Under the pieces are notes generated by a model. It was not told the DNA's origin. It searched no databases and worked only from the letters and a program-made list of their open reading frames with translations. Below, in pieces: positions 26,880 through 40,149 of a stretch of 64,000 bases of DNA. Origin of the DNA: Atrichornis clamosus. Lineage: Eukaryota; Chordata; Aves; Passeriformes; Menuridae. The translations under genes were made by a program, and so were the position numbers. Numbering within the stretch: position 1 is the first letter of the stretch; the number at the start of each line of letters is the position of its first letter. The stretch spans positions 61,001 through 125,000 of the forward strand of contig WBMZ01003312.1 of assembly GCA_013400975.1 (NCBI GenBank), in the 5' to 3' direction.

Positions 26880-27960
26880 AGAATCACTATCTTTCTCAGC
26901 AGTAATCATGTGGAAGCTGTATAGCACAGATACAGTAATTAACTTAACCTTATCACTTAACTCTATTGGGTCATTGGAGTGAGGCACAGTATCAGTGCTC
27001 AGAATCAATGCTGTAACGCTAACATCTTCGAGCAGTTCAGAGATTGAATAATGCCATCTGTAAATGGACAGTCTTTGTTCCTGCTTAGCTATGCTGGATA
27101 AATGTTCCTGCTCATAACTTTAATATGGCATCTTAACCATTTAATCATTGTACATTAATACATTATCAATATTGTGAACATGTAAGTACAAAATTACTTG
27201 TCAAAGTAATCAGATATTACCGATTTTTGTGCATAAATACGCATGTGGGATTTTGTCTTAATTATATATTTTCATGAAAGAAGATATAGCCTAGATTTTT
27301 TTTTAATTTAAGAGAGATTGAAAAAAATTATCATTTCTAAACATAAACTTATTTTTCCTTCATCTAAAGCAGATTTTTTAAATGAAAAGGAATCTTCTGT
27401 ATTTTTTTTCTTAAATAAACCAAGTGTGCAAAGTTTAGTGCATTTTGACTATACAGGGCATACTTGGGCATCTGGGGGATTTTCATAACTGAAGACTTGT
27501 GCTGTATCACAACAAATTAAGCGTAATTAAACACTCTGTTCAGTGTCTATTGTTAATTGCAGCAGCTAATTTGATGCTTAGTTAGTGTTATGTTCCGAAC
27601 TATTTCCAGGCACGCAAAATTCTTCAGTTAAGACTGCTCGCTTATAGCTCTAAATTTATTTTTTTCACTCTCATTTGATAGATTTTAGCTCATTTATTAC
27701 TTCTGTTAAACGATCAGAAATTCCCTTGCCAAGACAGTACTTTGAGGTCCTTCACTTTCACCAAGTCAGACACTAAATCATAGGGGACAATTATCAGCAA
27801 ATGCTCTCCGACAGGCCCTAAGCCTGCTGAGGTAATGCAGCTGACAAACTTTGATGCGCCATGCCCGTGCACATTATGTTCACGTAGTGTGTACATCTGG
27901 GCACCCTTTATGGCGATGCAGCAAACAGCCAATCATTTATTCCACTCTAATTAGCACACA
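26880..27960. promoter_or_regulatory. Long complex TAAT-rich patch, possible conserved element cluster
   Basis: About 1 kb free of recognised repeats, with many homeodomain-type TAAT cores (for example near 26935, 27522 and 27949). E-box and CACGTA-type motifs appear near 27880. Sequence complexity is higher than in surrounding DNA, with isolated CpGs rising toward the right-hand end. It runs straight into the CpG-dense patch at 28.07 kb. The texture resembles clusters of conserved non-coding elements around developmental genes. That is an inference without alignment. Confidence 0.3.
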
Positions 27961-28072
27961 TGTAAATCCTCACCAATCAAGCCACTCACAGGGTTACCGT
28001 TGTGGCAGCCATACAGCAAGCTGGCAGGACACGGGAAGAAAGTACAAGAAGCAACTATTGGGTTTGATTTGA

Positions 28073-28096
28073 ACCTGCCGTCACGCCACGGCAGGT
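28073..28096. repeat. Perfect inverted repeat at CpG patch edge
   Basis: ACCTGCCGT (28073-28081) and its exact reverse complement ACGGCAGGT (28088-28096) flank a six-base loop. The arms are GC-rich and include a CACCTG/CAGGTG-like core region. It could be a protein-binding palindrome or an RNA hairpin if transcribed. Confidence 0.7.
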
Positions 28097-28330
28097 CCCC
28101 CCAGTCCTGACTGTAACCAGCTCTCCCCTTCACAACCCATCATCGAGCTCCACGCGAAAAAGGTCATCGGGCAGACTGCCGCCCGGCCAAGATGCTTTGA
28201 TTCTTTGCAGGCTTTGGGAGCACACCTGAAGCGACACGCGGCTCCGATAGCTTACAGCGCAGGAGCTGTCGCAGGCAAAAGTCAGGCGTAGCTCTAAAGC
28301 ATGCGGCACAGCATGGAGTACGCACTACCT
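28073..28330. promoter_or_regulatory. CpG-dense patch, possible promoter or enhancer
   Basis: By hand I count about 18 CpG in about 250 bp in a window that is otherwise CpG-poor. It follows the TAAT-rich patch and ends where a 70-codon ATG-started plus-strand frame begins (28301-28513). It may be a small CpG island acting as a promoter, or a GC-rich enhancer core. No TATA box or clear first exon is visible. Confidence 0.45.
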
Positions 28331-29600
28331 CAAAGAAGCACTGTCCACCTCAATATTTTAGACCCTGTTATGTCGCCAGGAAACTATCTGCCAGGTGTCA
28401 GCATCCCTTTTCTTCCTCACAAGCCCAGGTGCCTCTGCGGTAACTCTTTTATTTTGAAACAAATAGCAAACGCCTTCAAAAGGACAGATTCAGGCATTCA
28501 GAAAATCTACTGACACTAGTTTATATTATGCAACTCCAAAGAATACAGTGTGCTCTGAAATACCTAAAGTGGTTAGCTCCCATTTCCTAAAATTGAATCA
28601 AGTCAGAATGTAACACCCTACAGTGCTATTCATTACTAAATTAGAAAATGCTCTATTTCAAAAAGGCTTTACAATGTGCACACATATTGTCAAGGATACA
28701 ACAGTTAACTTAATAAAAGTACTCCTCAAAACAGAGAGTACTTCTTTTTAGAACAATCATGCTTTCAGTGCTTACTGCAAGAAAAAAAAAACAAGTAAAA
28801 CTGCATTTAGCAGTAGGATCTAGTTACACTGATTTACATTTTTATTCAATGGACTTAAGGGATGGAAAGACACATCCACTAAATGCATTTCAAACTTTTT
28901 ATACTTCTGCGTATTTCTACTTACCATTTATCTTTATCTACATCTAATGAAACATATTTATAAACTCATTTGTTATATTATACAAATTAATGAAGGAACT
29001 AGCTAAGAGAAATATGGTTCAGTTTTCAAACAACTTGTCAACAAAGTATCACTAGAAATAATTATTATTGTAAAATTATATGGACAACCAGAACAGAGGG
29101 ACAGAAAAAAAGCCTAAATTGTGGTGGTCCTTCCCCAGATAAACTGAAGCAAAGACAGCAGGATAGAAAAATCTGCTCGAGAACTGTTATAGTCATATTT
29201 TTAATGAAGTTTTACAAACAAAAGAAAATTTTAAATATCTTCTCTCAGTAACCTAAAACTAGGAAAATAATGCAGTGAATACTGTATGCCTACCGAAAAC
29301 CAACCAAGCAAGCATATTTATCTCAGCTTCCATGAATAGAAAAATATTGGGATGTGGTAAAAAGAAATTTCTTCCTGACATTATGGATGCTTTCACTGTT
29401 GATGCTGCCTCTCCAGTTACTCTCCCCTTGCTACTGAGGGGGAAAGCAGGTTGTAGCTCTCAGCCTGCATACAGGCAGTCAGGTAGGACAATCTCTGCCA
29501 GGTTAGCAAGAAATCACTGTCTATTTGAGCTTAAGGAGAGTCCTTTCAAGGAGAGGGGAAATCACGAGTCTTATGGCTTGTGAATCCACTCCTGGGATAT
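28331..29600. other. Non-coding stretch, one small ATG frame
   Basis: Apart from the 70-codon plus-strand frame starting at 28301, which has no recognised domain, I see only AT-rich unique DNA with a poly-A tract near 28783-28792. The GC content climbs near 29400. Confidence 0.4.
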
Positions 29601-30600
29601 CTGCAATTTACCTCCTGAAATTAGATGCTCTTACTCTGAATTTACTTCGAAGGCAATTGTAACATTTATGTTTGTGTGACAGTTGGATGCTCACAGCTTT
29701 GCCAAGACTGAGGTCAGGAAGGGTGGCCAGTGCAAAGCACTGTCCCAGGAGATTCCTGACCCACACAGGATGATGACCCAGGGTAGGACAGAACACAGTC
29801 CTCTTTCCAGATCTGGAGGTGACATAGTCTAGGGCCAAAAAAGCATCAAATACCAACCAAGCACTGCTCCTGCAGGGATCACACCCTCGTACGGAGGGCA
29901 AAGAAGGTTCTGGAGCTGCTGGGGGCGTCCAGCCATCACACGAAGCCCACCTGCCCCAGCAGCCACTAAAGCCCTGGCCAACACCAACCATTTTCAGGCT
30001 TTTAGCACACGGCTACAGGGGGCAGAGAGATCACTATGAATACTCCCCATTCCAGTAAGTGATCTTTTCAAAATTCTTACCTCAATACACACCTCTATCA
30101 GAAGGCTTCCAGTGAAAAATGGCAGGATATCGTTGACACCACAAACCCAAACACGGAAGCCTTCATGATTAAAGCCATGCCCACAGGCATGCAGGAGGCA
30201 GCACCCTCTCCCCTCGGGCTCTGCCAGACGACCCCTGGGTCACACCTCATTCCTGGGCAGCAGCACAGGGAGCAGGGCCCCCACTAAGCTCCAGTGGACA
30301 GAGATGCTCCCAGCACCAGGCTGGCTGTCCCAGTGCCAGCACAGCACAACCAGAAACCCCACGAGCCATGTTCAGATGGAGGCACCTACACTGCCCATAA
30401 CACCAGCCTCCAGGAATGGGGTAAGGCAAAGGGGTGATCAACAGCTGAGTATCATGCTGCTCCCTACAGGAAGAAACATCGGCTGCTGCCTGCTGGGCCA
30501 GTTACTGGGTGAAGTCGCCACAAAGCAGGGTCTGTGCAGTCCAGAGCATCTGAGGGGAAGGTGGTAACTACAGCACATTCCTCCGAGCAAACAGAAGGCC
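29601..30600. other. GC-rich unassigned segment
   Basis: About 1 kb clearly richer in G and C than its flanks but without many CpG. Open frames exist on both strands (minus 29608-29991, 127 codons; plus 30304-30567). On the minus strand an open frame ends at a good donor GAG|GTAAGA (GT at 30079-30080) but lacks a convincing acceptor. I recognise no protein family and no repeat. It could be an old degraded retrotransposon or a GC-rich intronic block. Confidence 0.35.
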
Positions 30601-33600
30601 ATGGACACACAGACCACCTGTATCAGCTCCCTGGCAATTCTACACTGGTAGATGAAAAAATACATAACAATCTTATATTCTCCTTTTCAGATATGTCTAT
30701 CTTTTTTTAAAATTTATGCTTGATGCAAGATAGGATTTTTTTCTCTCCCCGTTATCCCAGAATGAAAGAATATTGTCCACGTAACAATGCAATAATATTT
30801 TTAACATAAAAAGCTCACTAAGTGTCCCCTTTGATCTGTTAATAAAATAAATAGAGCAACACATTAAGTAATCTGATCTAATACTAAAAAATTTTCTATG
30901 CTTTTCAATCCTTTTTCTAGTTTATAGGCAGTTACGTTTTTCTTTCATTATGTGTCATTTAATTGGAAAATTAAAACATCTCAGTAGTTCCATTCTGCAT
31001 TCTGAACTGCAGCTGCTTTACCTCTTCCAGCTATACAAAAAATGTTTGGAAGTTATACATAAGGAGTTTTTAAAAAGCTTTAACTACAAGATCCACTTAT
31101 TTCACTTCATTACATACTAGTGGATGGTCTTCAGTTCTCTGACAGCATAGTAAGAAAACCAAAACAGTAGCTGCATCATCATCACCATCAGATTCCCCAA
31201 ATCCTATAGCCACACCAGGAAAGGCAGCAATGCCCCTATGCCATCTGCATGTCACTTCAACTGTTCCGCTGTCAGCAAGTTGGCCAACCCACGACAGTAG
31301 TTGGGTCAACATGATTGCCCTGCAGCCTTTGAAAACCCGACCCTTTTGTCACATATGAGTCAGAGAGCATTATTCTAGCAGTATGCGTGGCTCTAGCAGG
31401 GCCACACACAAAAAAGCATCCCAGCCACCTTGAGGAAGTAGAGAACAGATATAAGAAAACCATCCAGAATGATAGATGATACTGAGAACGTGAAAAAAGT
31501 CAATGAAATACAGGAGACCTCTGTTTTCATTAGGGGGAAAAAATTCTCAGTGAGGATTAATAAAAGTTATGAAGGGAACTGACGCAATCACTGTAGGTGG
31601 CTATCTCAGCTCATCTCAAATGCAAAGGCAGGGAAAGCTCACCGTAAGCTATAAAAGGCAAAGGCAATCAGGCAAGAAGGGCAAATATGTAGGAACTCTA
31701 ATTAACGAACAATAAATGCATAAAATAAACTGCCAAAAGATGAAATCAAAGCAGGTACCTTTTTTTTTTTAATGAGACAATACACTAGTCCACAATTAAT
31801 TTTTTGTAGCAATTTAATTGTGACGATGAATAATTTTTTTTCCTGTTTCCTATGGGAAATTGTAAAGCAGCTTGTTAAAGTAACAAAAATACATATTTTT
31901 TGTACTTCTTCTCTTCAAATCTTCCATCAGCTTAATGGCATAAAAGATGTGCTGTGCAAATTCTTGCCTGTTGAACTTACCTGAACCAACATGAACTACT
32001 AGCAGGCACAGTATTGCCACAACAGTTCCCAAAGAGATCTTATGTGCAGTCTACAGGATTTGCCTGACTAAATTAAAGGAAAATTCAGTGGTTTATGGTA
32101 TCCAGTGAGTATCAAATCCTGTGATTGAAATGACACTTTCTGTACTAAATTCTACCCATAATTTCTGCCAGACACCATTTCCTGTGTTTACTGGAATGTA
32201 CGATAATATTTTAGTATTCTATAGAACAACTGGAGCCCATCCATCCAAAATACTTAAGTAAAAAAATTCAAATATGATCTAAAATTCTCATTAAGTAAAA
32301 AGATCCTAATGCCAATTTATTTTAAAATTTTGTAATAGAAAATTAATTCTTTTTAAATTATTACTTTTTAAAAATTTTTACCTCTGTATAAAACTTTTTG
32401 TAAATTTGAGATTGAGATGAAACATCTCATATTATATAAATTACATAAATTGTTTCACCGTACACATACCCCAGGTGTTTTACCTGCCAAAATTAAGCCT
32501 GTGGCTTAGCCAAACCATTCACTGACATGAGACAGAACACACAGAGAAGTATTTGCAAACAGAGCAAAGCATATGACAAACAGTCCACACAGGCCATCCA
32601 GTACAAGAGTGGTTATTCCAGAGAATGTGAGTAAAGGACTCAGAGATTGCTCTACAGAAAGTCACGTTAGTTATTGATGAAGAAAAGCACTTTTCTGTTC
32701 ATCACTCTCAGGACTGTACTCAAGCTAACATCCTCTCCCTGGATCACCGTGCCAGGACCTAATTCTTCTCTACTCACGCTCACCGGTGAATTATGGCTAA
32801 AGGTGGGTGGATATCTCTGAGGACCTTAACACTGCCATTGCTACCAAACATAGAGATTCCTACAAATCACTGGATGCCTGGCAGAACTCTCCCATGCCAC
32901 ATGTCATTCTTCAGTGACTAAATAAGAAAATGACAAGGAATGACAGTCAAAGGCGTGACATGTTCATGTACCTTGGCCTGCGGACTCATCCCTGCCCCCT
33001 GCCTTTTTTCTTTCTTTTTTTCCTTTTTTTTTTTAAATCTGTCACCTCTGCTATTCCTGTTTCAACCATTCATGTAATTTCATTGTCTGTTATGGCCATC
33101 TCCTTATTTACAGGGCCTGTAGGCATTAATTTTATTTAATATACTATATGTTTGACACTCCACATGGTGTTAATGAGTTGCCAGCTGCCTGTTGTGATAC
33201 AAGAAGTAACTGTAAACCCAGTGTCGCCTTTACTCCTGCACTGGTTCGGTTTTCTATTGTGACACATAAATGTCAACTGGTATGATCAGAAGTAAACAGT
33301 CATGACAGACAGGAAAAAAGGAGCTGACAGTTGAAGGTGATGATATCCATTAGGCTTCTACAGCTGCCACCTCCTGGGGAGACTGCTGAAGGATTTGAAA
33401 TGTGGTGCAGAGCTCCTGGCTAACATGGCTCTATGACAAAGAATATGCTTACCTTCAAAATACCTGGCCTACCACCTAACCATCTGGCTTATTATCATTC
33501 AGATAAATCCACTTATATGCACAGGAAGGAGAAAGCCATGATGGAACACCAGAAGTGCATAAAAAGGGCAGAAACATTAGTCAATCAGCCCGATGACTCC

Positions 33601-35659
33601 TGAACAGTTGTTAAGGGAGCACGTCATTGCCTTGCTCACTTAACCATGGACATAAAAGAAAAGAGCTTCCCAAAAAGACAGAGTTTAAAATTTCAATTAA
33701 ATTAAGCTGAATCTTAAGATGTCCATCAAGAGTAGTTAGAAAGATTATGTCCAAGTCAATCTTTATTCACATTTCACTCTTTGTGATAGTAGATTAAACA
33801 CCTCATTTTGTTGAAGAGAGAACTTTTACCCGATAAATGCAGAAGTAAGAAAAATCACTTGGTTAAATACCAAGCCAGTTTTCTTATCACAACTCGCTCC
33901 ACTGGACTTTAAGTTGTGCAAACCAACCAAAGCCTCTATTTGACGTGTGAGAGGATGATTGAGGAAATTTCAGACCTCCCAGTGCATGCAAACCCCCAGC
34001 AGACACCAGCGCCTTTGCTCTCTCTCCCCCACACCTCTCCGACACATTCACGAAGATGTCAGGGCAGAATGCAATCCTCAGATGGCACATGTACCTCTAG
34101 GCTGCTGCAATTTATGCTAGGGCAAACATAGCTCAACCCAGAAAATTAGAGCTGTAACTGCTTCCATGATCTCGTCCTTCCATCCCCCAACACCAAGAGC
34201 AGTATTTTTCCTTCTAAGCAGCTCAGGTAATTGCCTTTATTATACACAATATTCATTCCTTAGATTTCCATCACCAATAGAGCTATTATAAATTATTTTA
34301 GCTGTAGTCGTCATGCTTTTATCCCAGTATTGATTTTATTTTTAATGTAAACTTTTAAATTATAATGCCAGAGAAACAACTACTTATATAGCTACAAAGG
34401 CTAAATTAGCAAGGCCTGAGAGAAAAGTGCTGAAGATGTTTGATATGAAGCATTAAAAGCTAATGTTATTTTATGTAATACTAAAATGTAAAAAAATGCA
34501 AATGTAAATGTAGTTCCACCTTCCAATGTACAGCAGTAATAAAGTCCTAGATCCAAGTTTCATAATTAAGTTAATCAGATGGAATTTTCCTTAATTCCCT
34601 AATTCCTTTCCTTCAGCCATCTAAGCTTTACTCAGCTTGAAGAATACAATCATGAAAAATGTCAGCAAATACTACTGAAAATGTCTCCCTTTGCTTGTGT
34701 TACAGTAAAGCACACAGTACTTTGCAGCATGTCTAGTATTCAGCCACTGAAGTATTTTACACATATAGGCACACATGTGCTAAGAAAATATCTTCCTGTG
34801 CCTCTGACACGTGGACTTTAAGCTGCTAAACTAAACACAGAATTTAAAGCCATGCTTAGTCTGGTCTCTATAAAGGTACGCACACATAATTGCTGTATGC
34901 AGAATCTCAGCATTTGCAATTAGTTGAAAGCAATTCCAGTAAAAAATAAACCTGCTATACCATGGAATTAGAGCAATAGGTTAAATTGCAATTTTTGTCT
35001 ACAAGTCCATTTTTACTCTATCGATTTGCACAAGGTGATACGATGCACTGATTTGAATCTTACACACAGAAGTGATATTGCACTAATTGAAAAATAACTG
35101 GATTCATCCCACTTTATAACAGATTCCTTTATATTATCAAAGTTTTAATCTCTGATGAGTTTTGCAAAACTCACAAACCTAAAAATCACTGATTTATATC
35201 TCAATTCAGACATGTCAAATATTTCAAGGTGAGGAATTCCAAAACAGCAGACTATGCAGACTGCAATGCAAACATGAAACAAAAGTGAAAACCCTAACAT
35301 TTTCTTTCCATATATTGTAGCAAATTAATGGTGTGTTTTGATAATGTAGCTTATTAGTTTTGCATAATTTAAGTTTTAATTCATCGTTTAATTTTTAATT
35401 AAGTAGTCTCTTTCAAGATGAGCTTTCTACTTGCATTTTAGTTAGATGCTAAACATGCAATGCATAAAAGCAAGAATGTAATATTTAGTTCATATGATTT
35501 CTCTGTGATTTCAGACATGAAAGTAACCAATTTTTCAGAGTATAAAATAACAGCAATTGTAAAATGTCATATAAATTTTAAATAATTAAAGACCTCTGAA
35601 AATATCTGAAAAACTAGTGAGAAGAGCCATATACTTTTCTTCTTACAGATTTTGCTATC
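30601..35659. other. AT-rich non-coding stretch
   Basis: No gene is recognised. Simple tracts include T at 31760-31770 and a pyrimidine tract at about 33005-33035. The part at about 34880-35560 is AT-rich but complex, with many TAAT/ATTA cores, and could contain constrained elements. Confidence 0.45.
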
Positions 35660-35726
35660 GGTTTTTTTGTTTCGGTGGTTTGGTTTTGTTTTGGGGTTGG
35701 GATTTTTGTGGGGGAGGGGGCAGGGG
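35660..35726 (+). other. GT-rich tract with G-quadruplex motif
   Basis: A T/G-rich tract leads into five G blocks at 35693-35696, 35699-35701, 35710-35714, 35716-35720 and 35723-35726. The last four runs, with loops of 8, 1 and 2 bases, fit a plus-strand quadruplex. Confidence 0.55.
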
Positions 35727-36595
35727 CAGAGTTTCCCTCCACAAATCCTACAGTTTTGCTGGAGCAGTAACACTGGTCTAACTTTCACAGGTCTAACTCC
35801 CTACCAAACATGACTAATACTATGCAATTCCAGATATAGAGAAACAGGGGAAGGGGTATATTTGTTTTTGCACATAAATAGAAAATTTAAGAAGAAAAAC
35901 TATTTAAAATTGCAACACTATAAAATTTGGTAGTAATTGCAATTATGTATGAACCTACCCTGAATGTTTATCTGTGCATATGAAAAAAAAAGATTAAGAA
36001 AATATATTGCTTATCATAGATAAGATGCTTAGACCTGATGCTTATTGGAAAATTCATTTAATTACATTACAAACTCCATCCATGTGAATTTGTTAAATGT
36101 TATTGGTGTGGTTTTCTTAATATTTATTGAAGGAAAAAAACTCAATAAACAGCAGCAACAAAAAAACCCCTTGTTTTAAGAACATATCTGTCAACTCAAC
36201 TGCATAGTGGGAGGGGTCCCAGAATTTCTCAGACCCACAAAAGCCTGCCTTCAAGTTGAAGGAAGGCATCAACATACCTGAGATATATAACAAAAACCAA
36301 AACTAGTCTAGCTGCATGTGCTTTTAGCAGGCATAACATAAAGGCATAAATGCAAGTGCAACATCAAGCAGCATTTTCTTTTCAAATCTCTTCAATGTCC
36401 TAAAAAAACCCAGTATTGGTTTAGACATAGGTTTTTATACCAGAACTTCTTTAGTTACCACTAAAACTTCTAAATTTAGCTCCAAGTAGTAACATCTGCA
36501 GTGTACAGAAAGCATCCCCAGACAGAAAAGCACCATCCCACTCAGCAAGATACATTAAAATACACATACATATACATACTCCTTTCCTAAACAAA

Positions 36596-36642
36596 AGGGG
36601 AGCAACTGGCTATTCCAGTTCTGGAAGATTCTATGACTCTAT
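36596..36642 (+). repeat. CR1-like 3' terminal tail
   Basis: The string 'ggaagattctatgactctat' resembles the 8-bp 'attctatg' repeats that end CR1 elements. Its orientation places the remnant on the plus strand, opposite to the other CR1 copies here. The upstream match is very short, so this could also be a chance resemblance. Confidence 0.5.
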
Positions 36643-39600
36643 GGTTGAGGGAAGGTCAAGTAACTTGAGTAACTTTCAGTGTCTAAACCTTGCAGCTTAT
36701 TTTACAAGTGAATATTTACTAGTTGGATGAACTGCAGTGGAAATAAACCTTAGAAAAGAAGAATTCTTTGTAGGATCTACTATATAGATGTCAGTTTCCC
36801 TACTTCCCTAGAAGTTGTTAACTTTAGAGGGCATTCCTGCCAGGAGGTCAAGATCTCCCAGCAGCACCATTGCTGTCAGGCTCCTCTTTCAGTGGCACAG
36901 TGGAGTGAAGGCCCTGGAGGCTGCAAACTCAAATAAACTTCCTCAAGCAAACTGCCATGAAGTTCCAGAAAATTTGCCAGGTAAGAAGGCAGGAAACAAG
37001 TCAGAAGTTTGCACTTCTTTAGAATGTTTCATTTTGGGCAAATCCACATTCCTTAAAGAAAATGTTGACAAAATATTTTTCAACAGCTTACTTGTCGTTC
37101 AGCCAGGTTTCTGGAGCAAATGAGGAGCAATGAAACCTTGCTTGGAGACCCCAGTCTAAAAGCTGGCCTCCCTTAGGGTTGGAGCTGCTCTAGGTGAACT
37201 GGGCAATAGCCTGTTCTTTTAAATCTGACTACAGGGATCAGTTTCGTGATCTGAAATAAAGCAGCATCCAGTGGCTGACCCCGAGGTGCACAATAAAGGT
37301 CTGTCAGGGGAGATACACGTAAGGATGGGCTACGCACAACCTAACAGCAGAGTACAGTTTGTGTTTGCTCCTGTTCAACAGGAAGCTGCAGGAGGAAGCC
37401 CTGGTTTTACAGTCCTCTGCACTGTCATAATGATCTGCTGTTCAGCTACAAATAAACGTGCATGGCCAAGCAAGAAACAACCAAAACACTGACATTTAGG
37501 TTAATCACACTTGTTCTTCTGCTTTAGTGGGGGTTTGCCATTGTTTTAGGTGGTTTGGGTTGTGTTGTGGATTTTTAAACAAATGGCTAAACTACAAAGG
37601 CTATGGTCAGCCAAAAAGCCCTGAGTTCTGAGAATAGTTCCCTCAGTATGGCTAGCCTCCTGTTGAAGCCAACTGTTTTGAAGAAATTCAGAAGGGTTAA
37701 TAAAGCTGTCTGCACTATTTTAAGACTTTTACTTACATGAGGGTTAAGATAAAGCCTGTGGCAATCCTAATAGAAACCCCCAAACTCACCTTTAAAGCAA
37801 GCGGCTGACAATATCAAGTAGGAGCTATAGAAGACTCAGGTTGAGACCTAAAGGTATCACTTTAATTATGTCCAATTAAACTTTCTGAGAGAAAGACCTG
37901 GATAGATCAGCATTCACTGCCAGAAATGGTCACTTATTAAGAGGGTTACAAGAGCTCTTTCTGGAGCCAAAAATATGAAATGTAGTATCTATGAACTCTC
38001 CAGTAGTTCCCCATCAACAGGGTACTAGCACTGTAAAAAAACTTCCTGAGCAATTGAGCAAAGGTTTTCTTTCCCTCAAGAGCAGCAATATAGCACATCT
38101 TCTCTACACATTCAAAATCTGAATAATTGGGTCACTTGGTCTGTGTGAGTAACCTATTTTACTGTCATATTTATATAAACAAACAATTATACTAAATAAT
38201 CATTCTTGCTGCCTGATTTACTAATCTTATCAGATAACAGAGTGTGCTCCAGCAATATAAAAGAGCCATGACAAAAACTTATCACCTAGCCTTCAACTGT
38301 ATACAAAAGTATTGGAGAGAATGAAGATAAAAGAGATTTGCAAATTCACACACACCTTCCAATACTGAAGGTCAGGCAGGAAAGGATGGAAGCGACTCCT
38401 GTTTCCAAACCCACAGACACCAGTAGGAGCAGCCTCTATCGCCAGAAGATTCATCAGAGGGCTATAACAACAGATCAGTATTTAGGTGCTGATGACAAAG
38501 AGCCACTAAGATGGGGAAGGTGATACACTTGTGAGAGAAACTATTATCTTCCATTACTCACTACTGGACATTCATCTGGAGCCAAATTTGTGGTAATTTT
38601 GAGTAACAGCGCTGCTGATGCCTCAGTCTACATTATGCCAAATATGAAGCTGCAACACAAATGCCATGTTTAAACCTGAATGTGCTGGTGACCCAGAAAA
38701 CACTATGAGGGTGTAAGAGCTGACAATCCAAGACCAAAAGAAAACAGTAATTCTGCAAACAGTGGTGTTAGCAAATTCAGTCTTCTCATGATATTATGCC
38801 TCATGAGTTGTCCAATATCCAGCTGAAGTTTCCACTGCACAGAGCATTCCCTCTGCTGTGAGGACTGGCAAACACAACCAACATACACATACAAACTGGA
38901 GCCTTTCTTTCCATCAGGGCACTTATCAGGTCTTTTTTTTTTTCCTCCCCAGACACCTATCTCCACAAAACTTTCAGGAACAGAGGCCATAACCTGAAGT
39001 ACTATAATAAGGTGTAAATCATGCCTCAAAGACAGATCGATCAAAGTAGGGGAAGGTAGTAGGCTGTTCATCTCTCGAGGATTTAAGACATTACCTTCGA
39101 ATGAAAAAAAATAAGCATTTTAAAATTTCGTTTTCTTTTCACCTAAGGCCCTAGCAAACAGTATAAATTTTGAGCAGCCATATCTATTTTTCAGTGGCTA
39201 AACTGGCAAATGTTTCTGGGCATTGCCATATTTCACAAACCGTGAGGGGTTTTCTGTTGTAGTTTTGGGCCCAGTGAGATTCAGAAAGTACAAAAGGGCA
39301 CATAAGATGCTGTACATTTTATACCCAGTAAACTCTGATCTGCGATTGATTTATACAGTGTGCTAAGTCTTTATTTCTTTTCCTTTAGCTTGGCAACATA
39401 ATTTCACTTTGATGGTCAGCCTTTCAATTAATCAAAGTGGACACAGCATTTGCAGCTTCTTTTGAAGTCAAAAAGAATTGTGTGCTCAGGACCTCTTAAA
39501 ATGAGACCACTTATTTAGGTACTTAAAGATGGCTGTCAACACCTAACTCCAGTCTCCTAAGTTTGAAATTGCTGACTTCAGTAATTTGCCCAAGGAAAGT

Positions 39601-40140
39601 GAACCTGGGGCACAGAGAGACTACACAAAATCTTACCTCTCATGACCAAGAAGTCCTTGGCTCTTAGTTGTAAGTGCAGACAAATCTCTTTCTTGACTGG
39701 TTTGCCAGTACTGAAGCTCATTCAAGTACGTAGCAGTAGACCATTTCTTAAACACCGGTTTGGTTAGAACTGTTTTCTAGGGGGATCTTATGACCAACAG
39801 CAATTATGTGGTAATGGAATCCAGACACAGATTTACAGAAATCAGAAGAACATAGCAAACTTATAAGGCATTTCTCTGTGTGTGACTACTCAGATGAATT
39901 GCATCCAGGTCAGCTGAGCACTGGCTGTATCATGCTTAATTTTGATGCCCAGAGGCAGCCAGCCTGATACAGGAAGCACTGGCTGACCTTGGAACCCAAC
40001 ACACAGCCAGCTGCACTCTTCCTTTGTGGAAGTGTTAACACATTCACAAGAACTCTTCTCTCAAACTAAGAAGTGCAAGAGCAAAAGAATTAGCAGCAGG
40101 GTGGAGCTGATACATTTTCCAGTCTAATGTCTTTTTTCCC
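36643..40140. other. Non-coding stretch with a double GATA site
   Basis: No gene is recognised. TTATCAGATAA (38227-38237) contains two opposed GATA cores inside an AT-rich complex patch (about 38100-38260) that could be an enhancer core. The open frames at 36815-37123 and 37271-37492 on the plus strand show no domain. Confidence 0.4.
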
Positions 40141-40149
40141 TCAGTGATG

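Noticed and set aside
33455..33540. Minus-strand AAG|GTAAGC donor
   Set aside because: All three frames upstream have stops close to the donor, so a coding exon is unlikely. It could only be a non-coding transcript.
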